DNA of 64,000 nucleotides. Origin: Dryocola clanedunensis (lineage in GTDB: Bacteria; Pseudomonadota; Gammaproteobacteria; Enterobacterales; Enterobacteriaceae). The stretch lies in the NCBI RefSeq assembly GCF_025215155.1, contig NZ_JALHAM010000119.1; one strand, written 5' to 3'. Shown here one piece after another: positions 14,419 to 23,023 of the stretch (position 1 is its first letter; every line of letters begins with the position of its first letter). The translations under genes were made by a program, and so were the position numbers. The notes below the pieces were generated by a model. That model did no database searches and was not told the origin of the DNA. It was given only the letters and a program-made list of their open reading frames with translations.

Positions 14419-15816
14419 ATGACGGATAAAGTCCGTATTGATACTTTAGGTGCAAATTCATTAAATGGTAACAACGAGGCTTATTTAGCAAGACAGGCTG
14501 AATATGAATCGAATGTCAGGAGTTATCCACGTAAGCTGCCGCTGGCTATAGCAAAAGCCGAAGGCGTGTGGATAACCGACGTTGAGAACAATCACTATCT
14601 TGACTGTCTGGCCGGCGCGGGAACGCTGGCGCTGGGCCACAATCACCCTGACGTACTGCAAAGCATCCAAAATGTCCTTACCAGCGGCTTGCCGTTACAT
14701 ACACTGGACCTGACTACCCCCCTGAAAGACCAGTTTTCCGCCTATCTGCTCTCTTTATTACCCGGCCAGGGGAAAGAGTACTGCCTGCAGTTTACCGGCC
14801 CAAGCGGTGCGGATGCGGTAGAAGCGGCGCTTAAGCTCGCCAAAAAAGTCACCGGCAGAAGCGGGATCATTAGCTTCTCTGGCGCTTACCACGGCATGAC
14901 GCACGGCGCGCTGTCCGTCACCGGCAACCTGTCACCAAAAGAAGCTATCAACGGCATGATGCCGGAAGTGCAGTTCATGCCCTATCCGCACCAGTACCGT
15001 TGTCCGCTGGGCATTGGCGGTGAGGCTGGCGTGAAAGCGCTGACTTACTATTTCGAAAACCTGATAAACGACGTTGAAAGCGGCGTGCGCAAACCTGCGG
15101 CGGTGATCCTGGAAGCGGTGCAGGGAGAGGGTGGCGTCAACCCGGCACCGGTCGAATGGTTACAACGTATCCGCAAGGTGACTCAGGAGCACGGCATCCT
15201 GTTGATTCTGGATGAGGTGCAGGCTGGCTTCGCGCGTACGGGCAAATTCTTTGCCTTCGAACATGCGGGCATTGAGCCAGATATTATCGTGATGTCCAAG
15301 GCCGTGGGGGGCGGTTTGCCGCTGGCGGTACTGGGTATCAAGAAGACGTTCGACGCCTGGGAGCCGGGCCACCACACCGGGACATTCCGCGGCAACCAGC
15401 TGGCAATGGCGACCGGGCTTAAAACGCTCCAGCTGCTGAAAGATAACGACGTTGCCAGCAAGGTCGCGACGCAGGGCGAATGGCTGAAGGGGAAACTTGG
15501 TGAACTCCAGCTGCGCTATCCGGTTATCGGGCAGGTACGTGGCCTGGGCTTAATGATTGGTATTGAAATCGTTAAGCCGAATGAGCCGCAGGATCACATG
15601 GGCTGTTATCCGGCAGATGGTGAGCTATCAGCGCTGTTGCAGAAAAAATGCTTTGAAGCCGGGCTGATTCTGGAGCGCGGCGGCCGTCACGGTAGCGTGC
15701 TGCGTCTGCTGCCGTCCTTGCTCATTACCCATGGAGAGCTGGGGATTTTCCTCAGCAAATTCGAGCAGGCGCTGGTCGGCGCGGGCGTGAAGTCTGTAAG
15801 TATGGAGTACGCATAA
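14419..15816 (+). CDS. dat: Diaminobutyrate--2-oxoglutarate aminotransferase
   Basis: Class III PLP aminotransferase that makes L-2,4-diaminobutyrate from aspartate semialdehyde and glutamate, the first step to 1,3-diaminopropane. Motifs include the PLP region GPSGADAVEAALKLAKK, the metal-free GAYHGMTHGALSVTG stretch, ILDEVQAGFARTGKF and the PLP lysine in IIVMSKAVGGGLPLAV. Two ATGs adjoin; the second (14419) has the better distance from TAGGAG and gives 465 aa. Its stop overlaps the ddc start (TAATG), so the two are translated together. E. coli lacks this pair; Acinetobacter, Haemophilus and Enterobacter relatives have it. Confidence 0.95.
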   Translation: MTDKVRIDTLGANSLNGNNEAYLARQAEYESNVRSYPRKLPLAIAKAEGVWITDVENNHYLDCLAGAGTLALGHNHPDVLQSIQNVLTSGLPLHTLDLTTPLKDQFSAYLLSLLPGQGKEYCLQFTGPSGADAVEAALKLAKKVTGRSGIISFSGAYHGMTHGALSVTGNLSPKEAINGMMPEVQFMPYPHQYRCPLGIGGEAGVKALTYYFENLINDVESGVRKPAAVILEAVQGEGGVNPAPVEWLQRIRKVTQEHGILLILDEVQAGFARTGKFFAFEHAGIEPDIIVMSKAVGGGLPLAVLGIKKTFDAWEPGHHTGTFRGNQLAMATGLKTLQLLKDNDVASKVATQGEWLKGKLGELQLRYPVIGQVRGLGLMIGIEIVKPNEPQDHMGCYPADGELSALLQKKCFEAGLILERGGRHGSVLRLLPSLLITHGELGIFLSKFEQALVGAGVKSVSMEYA

Positions 15817-17288
15817 TGTCTGAGGGAAACGCAATTCTGTCTTCATCGCTGCAGAGCATTGAGGCCTATCAACGGGCTATCGCACAAAGCAGTGAAGCCG
15901 TTGTGCAGTGGCTTAAGCAGCCTGAAATGTATCAGGGCAAGAGCGTTGCCGAACTGCGCGAACGTATCCGGCTGGACTTTAACCCGCAGGGCCTGGGCAA
16001 CCAGGCCGCCATCGAACGCGCCGTTGAATACTTTTTAAAAGACAGCCTGTCGGTGCACCACCCGCAGTGCGTGGCGCATTTGCATTGCCCGAGCCTGGTG
16101 ATTGGCCAGGCCGCAGAAGTGCTGATTAACGCCACCAACCAGAGCATGGACTCCTGGGATCAAAGCCCGTCGGCCACCATTATTGAGATGAAGCTGGTGG
16201 AGTGGTTGCGCACCCTGGTTGGCTATCAGCCGGGCGATGCCGGTGTGTTCACCAGCGGCGGTACCCAAAGTAATCTGATGGGGCTGATGCTGGCGCGCGA
16301 CGCTTTCTTTGCGCGCCAGGGGCATTCCGTCCAGCAGGACGGGTTGACCGGCAACCTGAAAAAAATAAAAGTGTTTTGTTCCGAGCACGCCCACTTCTCG
16401 GTGCAGAAGAATATGGCCCTGCTGGGGATGGGCTATCAGTCCGTTACGCTTGTCAAAACTGACCGCTTCGCCCGCATGGACGTCAGCGATTTGGCCGACA
16501 AGCTGACGCAGGCGCAAGCCAACGGTGAGCAGGTGATGGCTATTGTGGCGACGGCAGGCACCACCGATGCCGGGGCGATTGATCCTCTGCGTAACATTGC
16601 GAATCTGGCTGCGGAAAACACTATCTGGGTGCATGTAGATGCGGCCTGGGGCGGCGCGCTGTTGCTTTCGGAACAGTATCGCGACTATCTGGACGGCATC
16701 GAGCTGGTGGACTCCATCACGCTCGACTTCCACAAGCAGTTCTTCCAGACCATCAGCTGCGGTGCCTTCCTGTTAAAAGAAGCCCGCCACTATGAGCTGA
16801 TGCGTTATCAGGCGGCGTACCTCAACTCCGAGTTTGATGAGGAGCAGGGCGTGCCGAACCTGGTGTCGAAGTCGTTACAAACCACGCGTCGCTTCGATGC
16901 GCTAAAGCTTTGGATGGGCCTGGAAGCATTAGGCCAGAAACAGTATGCGGCTATCATCGACCACGGGGTAAGCCTTGCGCAGGACGTAGCGCACTATGTC
17001 CATGAGCAGGCCGCCCTTGAACTGGTGATGCAGCCGCAGCTGGCAAGCGTGCTGTTCCGCTATCGCCCGCTTGACCGCGGAGCACAGAAGGATGCAGAGG
17101 TGGGATTGCTCAATCAGAAAATTGGCGATGCGCTGCTGGCGTCCGGCCGGGCCAACGTTGGGGTTACCGAGCACGGCGGAGTGACCTGCCTGAAGCTGAC
17201 GCTGCTTAATCCAACCGTGACGCTGGGGGATATTAAAACCCTGCTGGCGCTGGTAGAGAAAACAGCGCAGCAGGTAAGGGTGGCATAG
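15816..17288 (+). CDS. ddc: L-2,4-diaminobutyrate decarboxylase
   Basis: Group II PLP decarboxylase that turns 2,4-diaminobutyrate into 1,3-diaminopropane. The 490-residue protein has the cofactor motifs FTSGGTQSNLMGLMLARD, HVDAAWGGALLLS and the PLP lysine in DSITLDFHKQFF. Length fits the family. The start codon overlaps the dat stop by one base, a two-gene operon. The diamine may serve in polyamine pools or as a siderophore building block; no siderophore synthesis genes are in the window, so the use is open. Confidence 0.95.
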   Translation: MSEGNAILSSSLQSIEAYQRAIAQSSEAVVQWLKQPEMYQGKSVAELRERIRLDFNPQGLGNQAAIERAVEYFLKDSLSVHHPQCVAHLHCPSLVIGQAAEVLINATNQSMDSWDQSPSATIIEMKLVEWLRTLVGYQPGDAGVFTSGGTQSNLMGLMLARDAFFARQGHSVQQDGLTGNLKKIKVFCSEHAHFSVQKNMALLGMGYQSVTLVKTDRFARMDVSDLADKLTQAQANGEQVMAIVATAGTTDAGAIDPLRNIANLAAENTIWVHVDAAWGGALLLSEQYRDYLDGIELVDSITLDFHKQFFQTISCGAFLLKEARHYELMRYQAAYLNSEFDEEQGVPNLVSKSLQTTRRFDALKLWMGLEALGQKQYAAIIDHGVSLAQDVAHYVHEQAALELVMQPQLASVLFRYRPLDRGAQKDAEVGLLNQKIGDALLASGRANVGVTEHGGVTCLKLTLLNPTVTLGDIKTLLALVEKTAQQVRVA

Positions 17289-17298
17289 CGTTTATTAA

Positions 17299-17373
17299 GG
17301 TGGATAGCGCAGTGGCTTATCTGCCCTACGAGCACCCTTTTACGTAGGGCGGACAGGCGTAGCGTCATCCGCC
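17299..17373. repeat. Paired interspersed repeat units after ddc
   Basis: Two oppositely oriented units, GTGGATAGCGCAGTGGC with TTATCTGCCCTACG (17299-17330) and CGTAGGGCGGACAGGCG with TAGCGTCATCCGCC (17343-17373). GCCCTACG and CGTAGGGC form an 8-bp stem around a 12-base loop, so the pair can fold and may end the convergent transcripts of ddc and the DUF1177 gene. Confidence 0.7.
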
Positions 17374-17374
17374 T

Positions 17375-18343
17375 TTATTTATTCGCAGCGCCACCCCCTT
17401 GTAGCACCGCCATGCTGCCGTACAGATCGAGCAGCTTCTGGTACTCCGCTTCATCGTAGAAAGCAATTTTACTCCACGTGAACTGCTTAGCGACCTCAAC
17501 GCTGAATACCGTGGCGTCAACCAGTTCGCTTTCGTAGCTCGCGCCTGTATCGCATCCCGGAACAACGGATTTTGCCGTAATCGCCAGGCCGACAACCGGG
17601 GCGGTGGTGGCAACGTGCGGCTGCATAATGGAGTTGAAGTGGTAAATGCCGTTGTCGTAAGGCGTGATGTCCTGGGTGGTGACAGGAAAGGTGACCGCCG
17701 GATTACCGGTTGCCAGTTCCATCAGGCTCACCAGGTCCGGCGCAACGCGCAGAATGTAACCTTCTTTCGCCGTCGCGGAGAGCGCTATGCCGCGCTTCTT
17801 GATGATGCTGTTGCCTTTAGAGGTATCCACGGAAAGGATGGCATCCATGTCGTCATCCACCTCGTATTCGTTCATCGTGGTGGATGACACCGGCATGCCC
17901 ATAAAGTCCACCGGATCGTGCGGCGTGATGGAAACGTGCGTGGCGATATGAGTCGTAATAATCACATCACCTTCCAGACGCGCGCCTTTGGCAGACATAT
18001 CCAGCAGTTTCATCGCGCTGGCCAGCGCAACGATGGAACCGTCCGCGTCTGAAACAATTCCCATACGATCGGGCTGTGCCTGCTGCGCACCCAGGCGGCC
18101 AATGATGCCCATGGTCGGCGAGCTGCCGCCTGACTTCTTGCCCGTTTTCCCTTTGATAACGACTTTGATGAAGTCGCAGATCTGCGTGGTATCTTCCGGC
18201 GGCTCGTAGTTCACCGACGTAGAAGTCACGCTGACATTCTCCGCCGGAGCGCCCAGGCTCTCCAGCAGCGCAACGACGGCTGCACCATTGACCGCCGGAT
18301 TATCCAGCGCCTCATAGACCATGCTGACAAATTTGGATGACAT
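17375..18343 (-). CDS. DUF1177 domain-containing protein
   Basis: 322-residue soluble protein of the DUF1177 family; no function is established. Visible features are PDRMGIVSDADGSI, an acidic and His-rich central stretch (GDVIITTHIATHVSITPHDP) and PVVGLAITAKSVVPGCDTG. The several histidines and aspartates could bind a metal; that is inference. It starts one base after the pepE stop behind GGAGTGAAATAAT and is the last gene of the IclR-OPT-PLP enzyme-PepE-DUF1177 run. As I recall, family members sit beside AroM and peptide transporter genes in other bacteria, which agrees with a peptide-related role. Confidence 0.85.
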   Translation of the reverse strand: MSSKFVSMVYEALDNPAVNGAAVVALLESLGAPAENVSVTSTSVNYEPPEDTTQICDFIKVVIKGKTGKKSGGSSPTMGIIGRLGAQQAQPDRMGIVSDADGSIVALASAMKLLDMSAKGARLEGDVIITTHIATHVSITPHDPVDFMGMPVSSTTMNEYEVDDDMDAILSVDTSKGNSIIKKRGIALSATAKEGYILRVAPDLVSLMELATGNPAVTFPVTTQDITPYDNGIYHFNSIMQPHVATTAPVVGLAITAKSVVPGCDTGASYESELVDATVFSVEVAKQFTWSKIAFYDEAEYQKLLDLYGSMAVLQGGGAANK

Positions 18344-18344
18344 A

Positions 18345-19070
18345 TTATTTCACTCCTTTGATCGTCTCTAAGGCGAAGCTTTGGTTCGGGGCGATAGTTT
18401 CAGTCTGGTCGGGCGCGTGGAACCACAGGCCCTCTTTCTCACCGAGGATTGTCCCCTTATCCCCTTCTACATAGAGGGCGGAGCCTTCATACAGCGCCAG
18501 CAGCTCTTCTCCTTTATTGAACGTTAAAAATTCGTTCAGACGCTCTTCGCGGCTTTCACCGTTATGGCCTGCTGGCTTGCCGGAGATAAAATGAGGGTTC
18601 ATCTGGAAGGGGACGAGGCGCAGCGCGTTAAAGCTTGGCGGCTGTACTATAGGCATGTCGTTAGTGGTACGGATGGTCGGCGTGGCGACGTTGCTACCCG
18701 CGCTCCAGCCTACGTACGGCAGTTCGCCGCCGTTCACACGCTGCGAAATCAGCTCAACAATTTTGCTGTCATACAGGCGGCTGAGCAGGGCAAAGGTGTT
18801 TCCCCCGCCCACGGCAATCGCTTTAGCGTTTTTAACGGCGGCAACCGGGTCGCTGAAATGGTGGATAGATTTCAGGCCGTAACCCAGGCGCTGGAATGCC
18901 GGTTTTACAATCTCTTCAAACTTGTCAAAGCTATTGGTCACGGCGGCGTACGGAATGAAGAGCACCTCCAGCGGCTGCTGCTGGAACAGGGTATGCAGCT
19001 GCTCATCTGCATGTTCAAGATAGCCACGGTTTCCCATGCGGGAGCTGCTCATTAACAATGCTTTTTTCAT
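18345..19070 (-). CDS. pepE: PepE-type dipeptidase (family S51)
   Basis: Serine peptidase related to alpha-aspartyl dipeptidase PepE, which splits dipeptides with N-terminal Asp. Catalytic elements agree with E. coli PepE: the Ser in GWSAGSN, Asp in TTNDMPIV and His in QMNPHF. At 241 aa it is slightly longer than the E. coli enzyme (229). ATG at 19070 follows AAGGAG; an upstream in-frame ATG at 19100 lies inside the previous gene. The start overlaps the stop of the PLP enzyme gene by ATGA. Being in a transporter operon suggests it cleaves the imported compound. It may be a paralogue of the housekeeping pepE. Confidence 0.88.
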   Translation of the reverse strand: MKKALLMSSSRMGNRGYLEHADEQLHTLFQQQPLEVLFIPYAAVTNSFDKFEEIVKPAFQRLGYGLKSIHHFSDPVAAVKNAKAIAVGGGNTFALLSRLYDSKIVELISQRVNGGELPYVGWSAGSNVATPTIRTTNDMPIVQPPSFNALRLVPFQMNPHFISGKPAGHNGESREERLNEFLTFNKGEELLALYEGSALYVEGDKGTILGEKEGLWFHAPDQTETIAPNQSFALETIKGVK

Positions 19071-20260
19071 ACTGACTCCTTGATAAATTGCGTAATGCAA
19101 AGGGCAAGACGGTCGATTTCAGAGAACTGATTAAAGTAGTGCAGGGAAATACGGCCCATCTTTTCTATCTGATAGTTTTTCAGAATGGCGCTCGCCATAA
19201 AGTGACCGGATTCAATAATGATGTGCTGAGCTTCCAGCCATTCGGTCAGTTTGTCGGGTTTAACGCCACTGATATTGAACGGAATGATTCCCAGCCTGCC
19301 GGAGGCGTCTGCCGGGCCATAGGCTTCAAATCCGGGGATCTGCGCCAGTTTTTCCAGCGCATAGTGGGTCAGTTCGCGGCAGCGCTGCTCAACGACGTTG
19401 ATGCCAATAGCGTTAGCGTAATCAAGCGCGCTGTCCATGCTGATAATGGCGGGCACATTCGGGCAGCCGGCTTCAAAACGCTTTGCGGTTTCAGGGAGCA
19501 CCACGTTTCCCGCTTCATCCATACTGGAGTTCCACCACCCGACCAGCGCAGGAGAGAGGGATGAAATCAGCGATTCGCGAACGTAAAGCAGGCCGGAGCC
19601 TTCAATAGCCCGCAGCCCCTTACGCCCGCAGGCAGAGAGAAAATCACATTGCCAGGCCTGCACGTCGACACGCAGCAGTCCCAGAGCCTGTGAGGCGCTA
19701 ACGTGGCTTAATACACCCTGCTGGCGGGCAATCTGGCAGATCTCCGCGACGGGTTGCACCGCCCCCGTGACGTTGGAAAGCGCAACAAAGCTAATCATCC
19801 GCGTTTTTGAAGTGATGAGATTGCGCACCTGCTGGGGGTCAATCACCCCCTCCGCGCTTGCCTTCAGGGAAACGAGACGGATCTTTTTTTCTTTCGCTAA
19901 CAGGTGCCAGATGGAGACGTTGCTGAGCATTTCGGTGTCGGGCAGGATGATTTCATCGCCTTCCTGCCAGTCGATACCGCGCGCCGCAAGGCAGATGGCT
20001 TCCGTACCGTTACGAGTAAAGGCAATCTCCGCGGGAGAGGCATTTATAAATGCGGCCAGCTTCTGACGCGTGACCTCAATGCCCTGGTACACCGCTTTGC
20101 GAAAGGCAGGGAGATAGGTCCCCAGCTCGGCCGTTTTATTCAGATAGTCGTTAACCGCCGCAATGACCGGCGCCGGAGGCGGAGCGGCGGCTCCGGTATC
20201 AAAATAGGCGTAGCTTTGCGATACGCGGGTGTCCTGATAAATTTTTGCCCAGTCTGTCAT
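19067..20260 (-). CDS. Class V aminotransferase-like PLP enzyme, atypical cofactor site
   Basis: 397 residues with the fold pattern of cysteine desulfurases and isopenicillin N epimerases: AYFDTGAAAPPP near the start, FTRNGTEAICLAARGI, ISFVALSNVTGAVQPV and a lysine at 214 (CGRKGLRAIEGSG) where the PLP lysine is expected. Two usual cofactor contacts are missing: the Asp of the DGAQ motif is Ser189 (HVSASQALG), and the ring-stacking His of the E-H-H-S-N motif is absent (DTEMLSNV). It may act on an unusual substrate or by a changed mechanism. It overlaps pepE by 4 bp and lies 15 bp after the OPT gene. Confidence 0.82.
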   Translation of the reverse strand: MTDWAKIYQDTRVSQSYAYFDTGAAAPPPAPVIAAVNDYLNKTAELGTYLPAFRKAVYQGIEVTRQKLAAFINASPAEIAFTRNGTEAICLAARGIDWQEGDEIILPDTEMLSNVSIWHLLAKEKKIRLVSLKASAEGVIDPQQVRNLITSKTRMISFVALSNVTGAVQPVAEICQIARQQGVLSHVSASQALGLLRVDVQAWQCDFLSACGRKGLRAIEGSGLLYVRESLISSLSPALVGWWNSSMDEAGNVVLPETAKRFEAGCPNVPAIISMDSALDYANAIGINVVEQRCRELTHYALEKLAQIPGFEAYGPADASGRLGIIPFNISGVKPDKLTEWLEAQHIIIESGHFMASAILKNYQIEKMGRISLHYFNQFSEIDRLALCITQFIKESV

Positions 20261-20275
20261 GTTCAGTCCTTACTG

Positions 20276-21913
20276 TTAGTGACCAATGAGTGTCAGAAAT
20301 TTCGCTTTTACCGTCGGGAGCAGCGCCGTGGCCGCCGAGCTGAGCGCATCGCCTGCAATCAGGCCGCCTGCCAGCGTGGAGATTCTGTCGCTGCCGACGG
20401 CGAAGATTTTCTCCAGCACCAGGCGCACGGCCAGGGCGGCAAGAACCGTCCAGCCAGCGATGGGATAGTGGATCATCAGCCCGGTGGAAAAGAGCACGCC
20501 AATCTGGTTACGCGCGCCGCCAATCCATTGCAAAAGCGCACCGGGGACAGCCCAGAGCATCAGCATCATGGCGATATCCGTGGAGCGGCCAGCTTCGATG
20601 GTGGCGGCGTAGAGGCGGGAGGCGGGCACGATTTTGTCCTGCGAAAAATAGAACGGATAAACCAGCGCCACGACGATCATCGCGCAGGCAAATCCGGTCA
20701 TAGCGGCGAAATACTGCTGTTTGCGGCCGTAAATTTCAGCCTGCGGATCTTTGCCGTAGCCACGAACCATAAACCCGGTTTTTAAATCAAAGCCCATGTC
20801 TGCAAACGCCGGGCCGGTGGCCGTGCAAAAGCCAACCAGCACGGCAAGGGCCGGTGCGGGGAAGCCGAGCAACAGGCCGATCATCAGAGAAATCAGCGCC
20901 GCCGCGGTAGCCGGGAACCAGCCAGAGTGCATGGCGGCCATGCCAACAACCATCTCCTGAACCAGCGCGGCGGCAGTGGCGAAGAGCAGAAAACCAATCA
21001 GCATTGGCAGCGACATCTGGGTGAAGATTTGCGTGATAAGCGTCAGCAGAAGGGCGGTGATGAAATAGAACACGGCGCCCTTGAGCAACGTGTTTTTCAG
21101 GCGGCTTGCGCTTTGTTTTAGCTCTTCACTTTCGAGATTTGTCTCTTCGTTAAGGTCGCGCCGTTTGCGAATAACGATCAGCGCAATCTGCACCAGGGCA
21201 ACAAGCCCGGCACCAATCATAAAACCGTGTGGGACATAGTGTTCATAGAGGTTATAGGGAATCAGCCCGGACTCGGAAAACCCTCTGACCAGCAGGCCGA
21301 CGGCGAACATCAGCAGAGCAAACATGCTGCCTATGAAAGCAATGCCGGCCGACGCCATGGGAATGCCAAAGGCGGCTCCCCCAATGCCAAGCGCGAAGCC
21401 GACCAGCAGCAGGCCCAGCCGCTTGCCGCCTTTATTACCTGCCCACAACGTTTCCGCTGTGGCAACCCCCGCGGGCCACGGTGCGGTAGCCGGGAAGGCC
21501 CGGGTGTTAAATACGCCATACAGGATGGTGCCATCGATAACCAACGCCAGCGACGCACCCGCGAGCATCGGCCAGATAAGTTCATGCATCTCCAGTACCC
21601 ACGGCACGCCAATCGAGATGAGCAGGCCGTTAGCGGCGGCGAAGGTGGCGGAAGAGATGGCCGTTTGCGCCAGGTTCTGGGCATCAATAAAGCGGAAGCT
21701 GGCAAAGATCTCGCCGGGGATACGGGAGAGCAATATAGCCAGTACGGCGCCGATAATTGAGGTGTTAGCCGAGATACCCAGGGTAACAATAATCTGGATA
21801 CCGATAATCGCCCCCAAAAATGACAGGGCGACAATCACCAGAAATATTGCTGGCCGGAAAACAGAAATAGCAGGGGAGTTGCCCGCCGACTCCAGAGAGA
21901 CATGTGGATGCAT
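20276..21913 (-). CDS. OPT family oligopeptide transporter
   Basis: Inner-membrane protein of 545 residues with about 14 hydrophobic helices, of the OPT/YSL superfamily, whose members carry peptides, peptide-like metal chelates or glutathione with protons. Recognisable parts are IGIQIIVTLGISANTSIIGAV, AQTAISSATFAAANGL, GVATAETLWAGNKGGKRLG and TATGPAFADMGFDLKTGF. AGGTAAATTCT precedes the ATG. It is the likely importer of the substrate handled by the three enzymes downstream; the IclR regulator gene lies 49 bp upstream on the same strand. Confidence 0.9.
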   Translation of the reverse strand: MHPHVSLESAGNSPAISVFRPAIFLVIVALSFLGAIIGIQIIVTLGISANTSIIGAVLAILLSRIPGEIFASFRFIDAQNLAQTAISSATFAAANGLLISIGVPWVLEMHELIWPMLAGASLALVIDGTILYGVFNTRAFPATAPWPAGVATAETLWAGNKGGKRLGLLLVGFALGIGGAAFGIPMASAGIAFIGSMFALLMFAVGLLVRGFSESGLIPYNLYEHYVPHGFMIGAGLVALVQIALIVIRKRRDLNEETNLESEELKQSASRLKNTLLKGAVFYFITALLLTLITQIFTQMSLPMLIGFLLFATAAALVQEMVVGMAAMHSGWFPATAAALISLMIGLLLGFPAPALAVLVGFCTATGPAFADMGFDLKTGFMVRGYGKDPQAEIYGRKQQYFAAMTGFACAMIVVALVYPFYFSQDKIVPASRLYAATIEAGRSTDIAMMLMLWAVPGALLQWIGGARNQIGVLFSTGLMIHYPIAGWTVLAALAVRLVLEKIFAVGSDRISTLAGGLIAGDALSSAATALLPTVKAKFLTLIGH

Positions 21914-21962
21914 AGAATTTACCTGTCTGTTTAGGGATGTTGTGTTGTCTTTATTATGTTTT

Positions 21963-22679
21963 TTAAAGTACCGAGCTGAGCTTCACCGCCGCCTGAATAA
22001 GCAACGGTTTATAAACAATGAGATCGTCACGCAGGGTAGAGGCCGCAATACACAGCGAACCGGCGACCTCTTTTTGCACGTTGAATAACGGTACTGACAG
22101 CCCCTGGGTGTGCGGCTGCCAGGCCTCATGGGAGCTGGCGTAGCCCTGCTGCGCAAAGAGCTCCAGCGTTTCAAGTAGCGCAGCGTCCGCCTGCAGCTGA
22201 TGGCGGGATAAATAGTCAAGCCGCTCTTCCGGTTTCATAAACGCCAGCGTGACCTGGGTGAACGGAGCCTGATGTAAAAATAAGGATTCGCCGACGGTAG
22301 TCGTAAAGCGAATATGCTGGCTGCTTTCCTGGATATAGCTACAGACGGAGATATCCTCCCGGCGACGGTAGATAAAAACCGTTTCACCACTCTGTTCAAC
22401 CAGCGGTTTAAGACACTGTGCAGCAATTTGTGAAAACTGCCGCGTCTCATTGGCCAGATGCCCCAGTTCGATACAGCGAAAGCCAAGCTGGTAAGTTCGG
22501 CCTACCTCCTCCTGATAGAGATAGCCTTCTGCCTCCAGCAGGGTCAACGCCCGCTGCACGACCGAAGGGCTGCGGCCTATCTCACGCGCCAGCTCCCTTA
22601 CGCCCCAGCGTGTTTTCTGCAAGGTGAAGTAATTAAGTACCGATAGCACCAGGGCGGCCGACTGCAAATTGTTGCTCAT
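21963..22679 (-). CDS. IclR family transcriptional regulator
   Basis: 238 residues: N-terminal winged helix (about 1-65, RWGVRELAREIGRSPSVVQR with ALTLLEAEGYLYQ) and a C-terminal effector-binding domain (about 70-238, SGETVFIYRRRED, FTTTVGESLFLHQAPF, GLSVPLFNVQKEVAGSLCIA). GGAGAG precedes the ATG by six bases. It is the first gene of the peptide operon and most likely controls it in response to the substrate or a breakdown product. Confidence 0.92.
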   Translation of the reverse strand: MSNNLQSAALVLSVLNYFTLQKTRWGVRELAREIGRSPSVVQRALTLLEAEGYLYQEEVGRTYQLGFRCIELGHLANETRQFSQIAAQCLKPLVEQSGETVFIYRRREDISVCSYIQESSQHIRFTTTVGESLFLHQAPFTQVTLAFMKPEERLDYLSRHQLQADAALLETLELFAQQGYASSHEAWQPHTQGLSVPLFNVQKEVAGSLCIAASTLRDDLIVYKPLLIQAAVKLSSVL

Positions 22680-23023
22680 TGATAGCTCTCCGAAAGGGGG
22701 CTTTTGTTGTTGCGTTCCATATGGCGGTACAGTGTTTCATTTTAATTTTGCGTCGCGCCATGAATAACAAGAAGTCGTCCCGTTGTATAAAATCGCAGCA
22801 AGAATTGCGGTTTGAATCACATTTTGAATACAAAAAAATAACAAGGTGATATTTTGCCGACGCCGGTATCACTTTTGATCCGCTTTGGCCGTATTTGCCT
22901 TAGGGACAAGGCTGCTTGTATATGTTTCACGCTGGTCTATGCTCAATTCAGTAATAAAGCATCAATCAACATTGTGTGTGTTTGAAAAATAAGACAAAAT
23001 TATCATTTTTCTGGGTGAGGCTT
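22680..23023. other. 344-bp intergenic region between divergent operons
   Basis: Non-coding DNA holding the promoters for the IclR operon (minus) and the outer-membrane barrel operon (plus). A dyad GTGATA-N15-TATCAC near 22855-22881 is the only symmetric element I see; no clear sigma-70 pair stands out. Confidence 0.5.

Noticed and set aside
19904..20785. 293-codon plus-strand ORF opposite the PLP enzyme and OPT genes
   Set aside because: Runs across two real minus-strand genes and their gap; a shadow.
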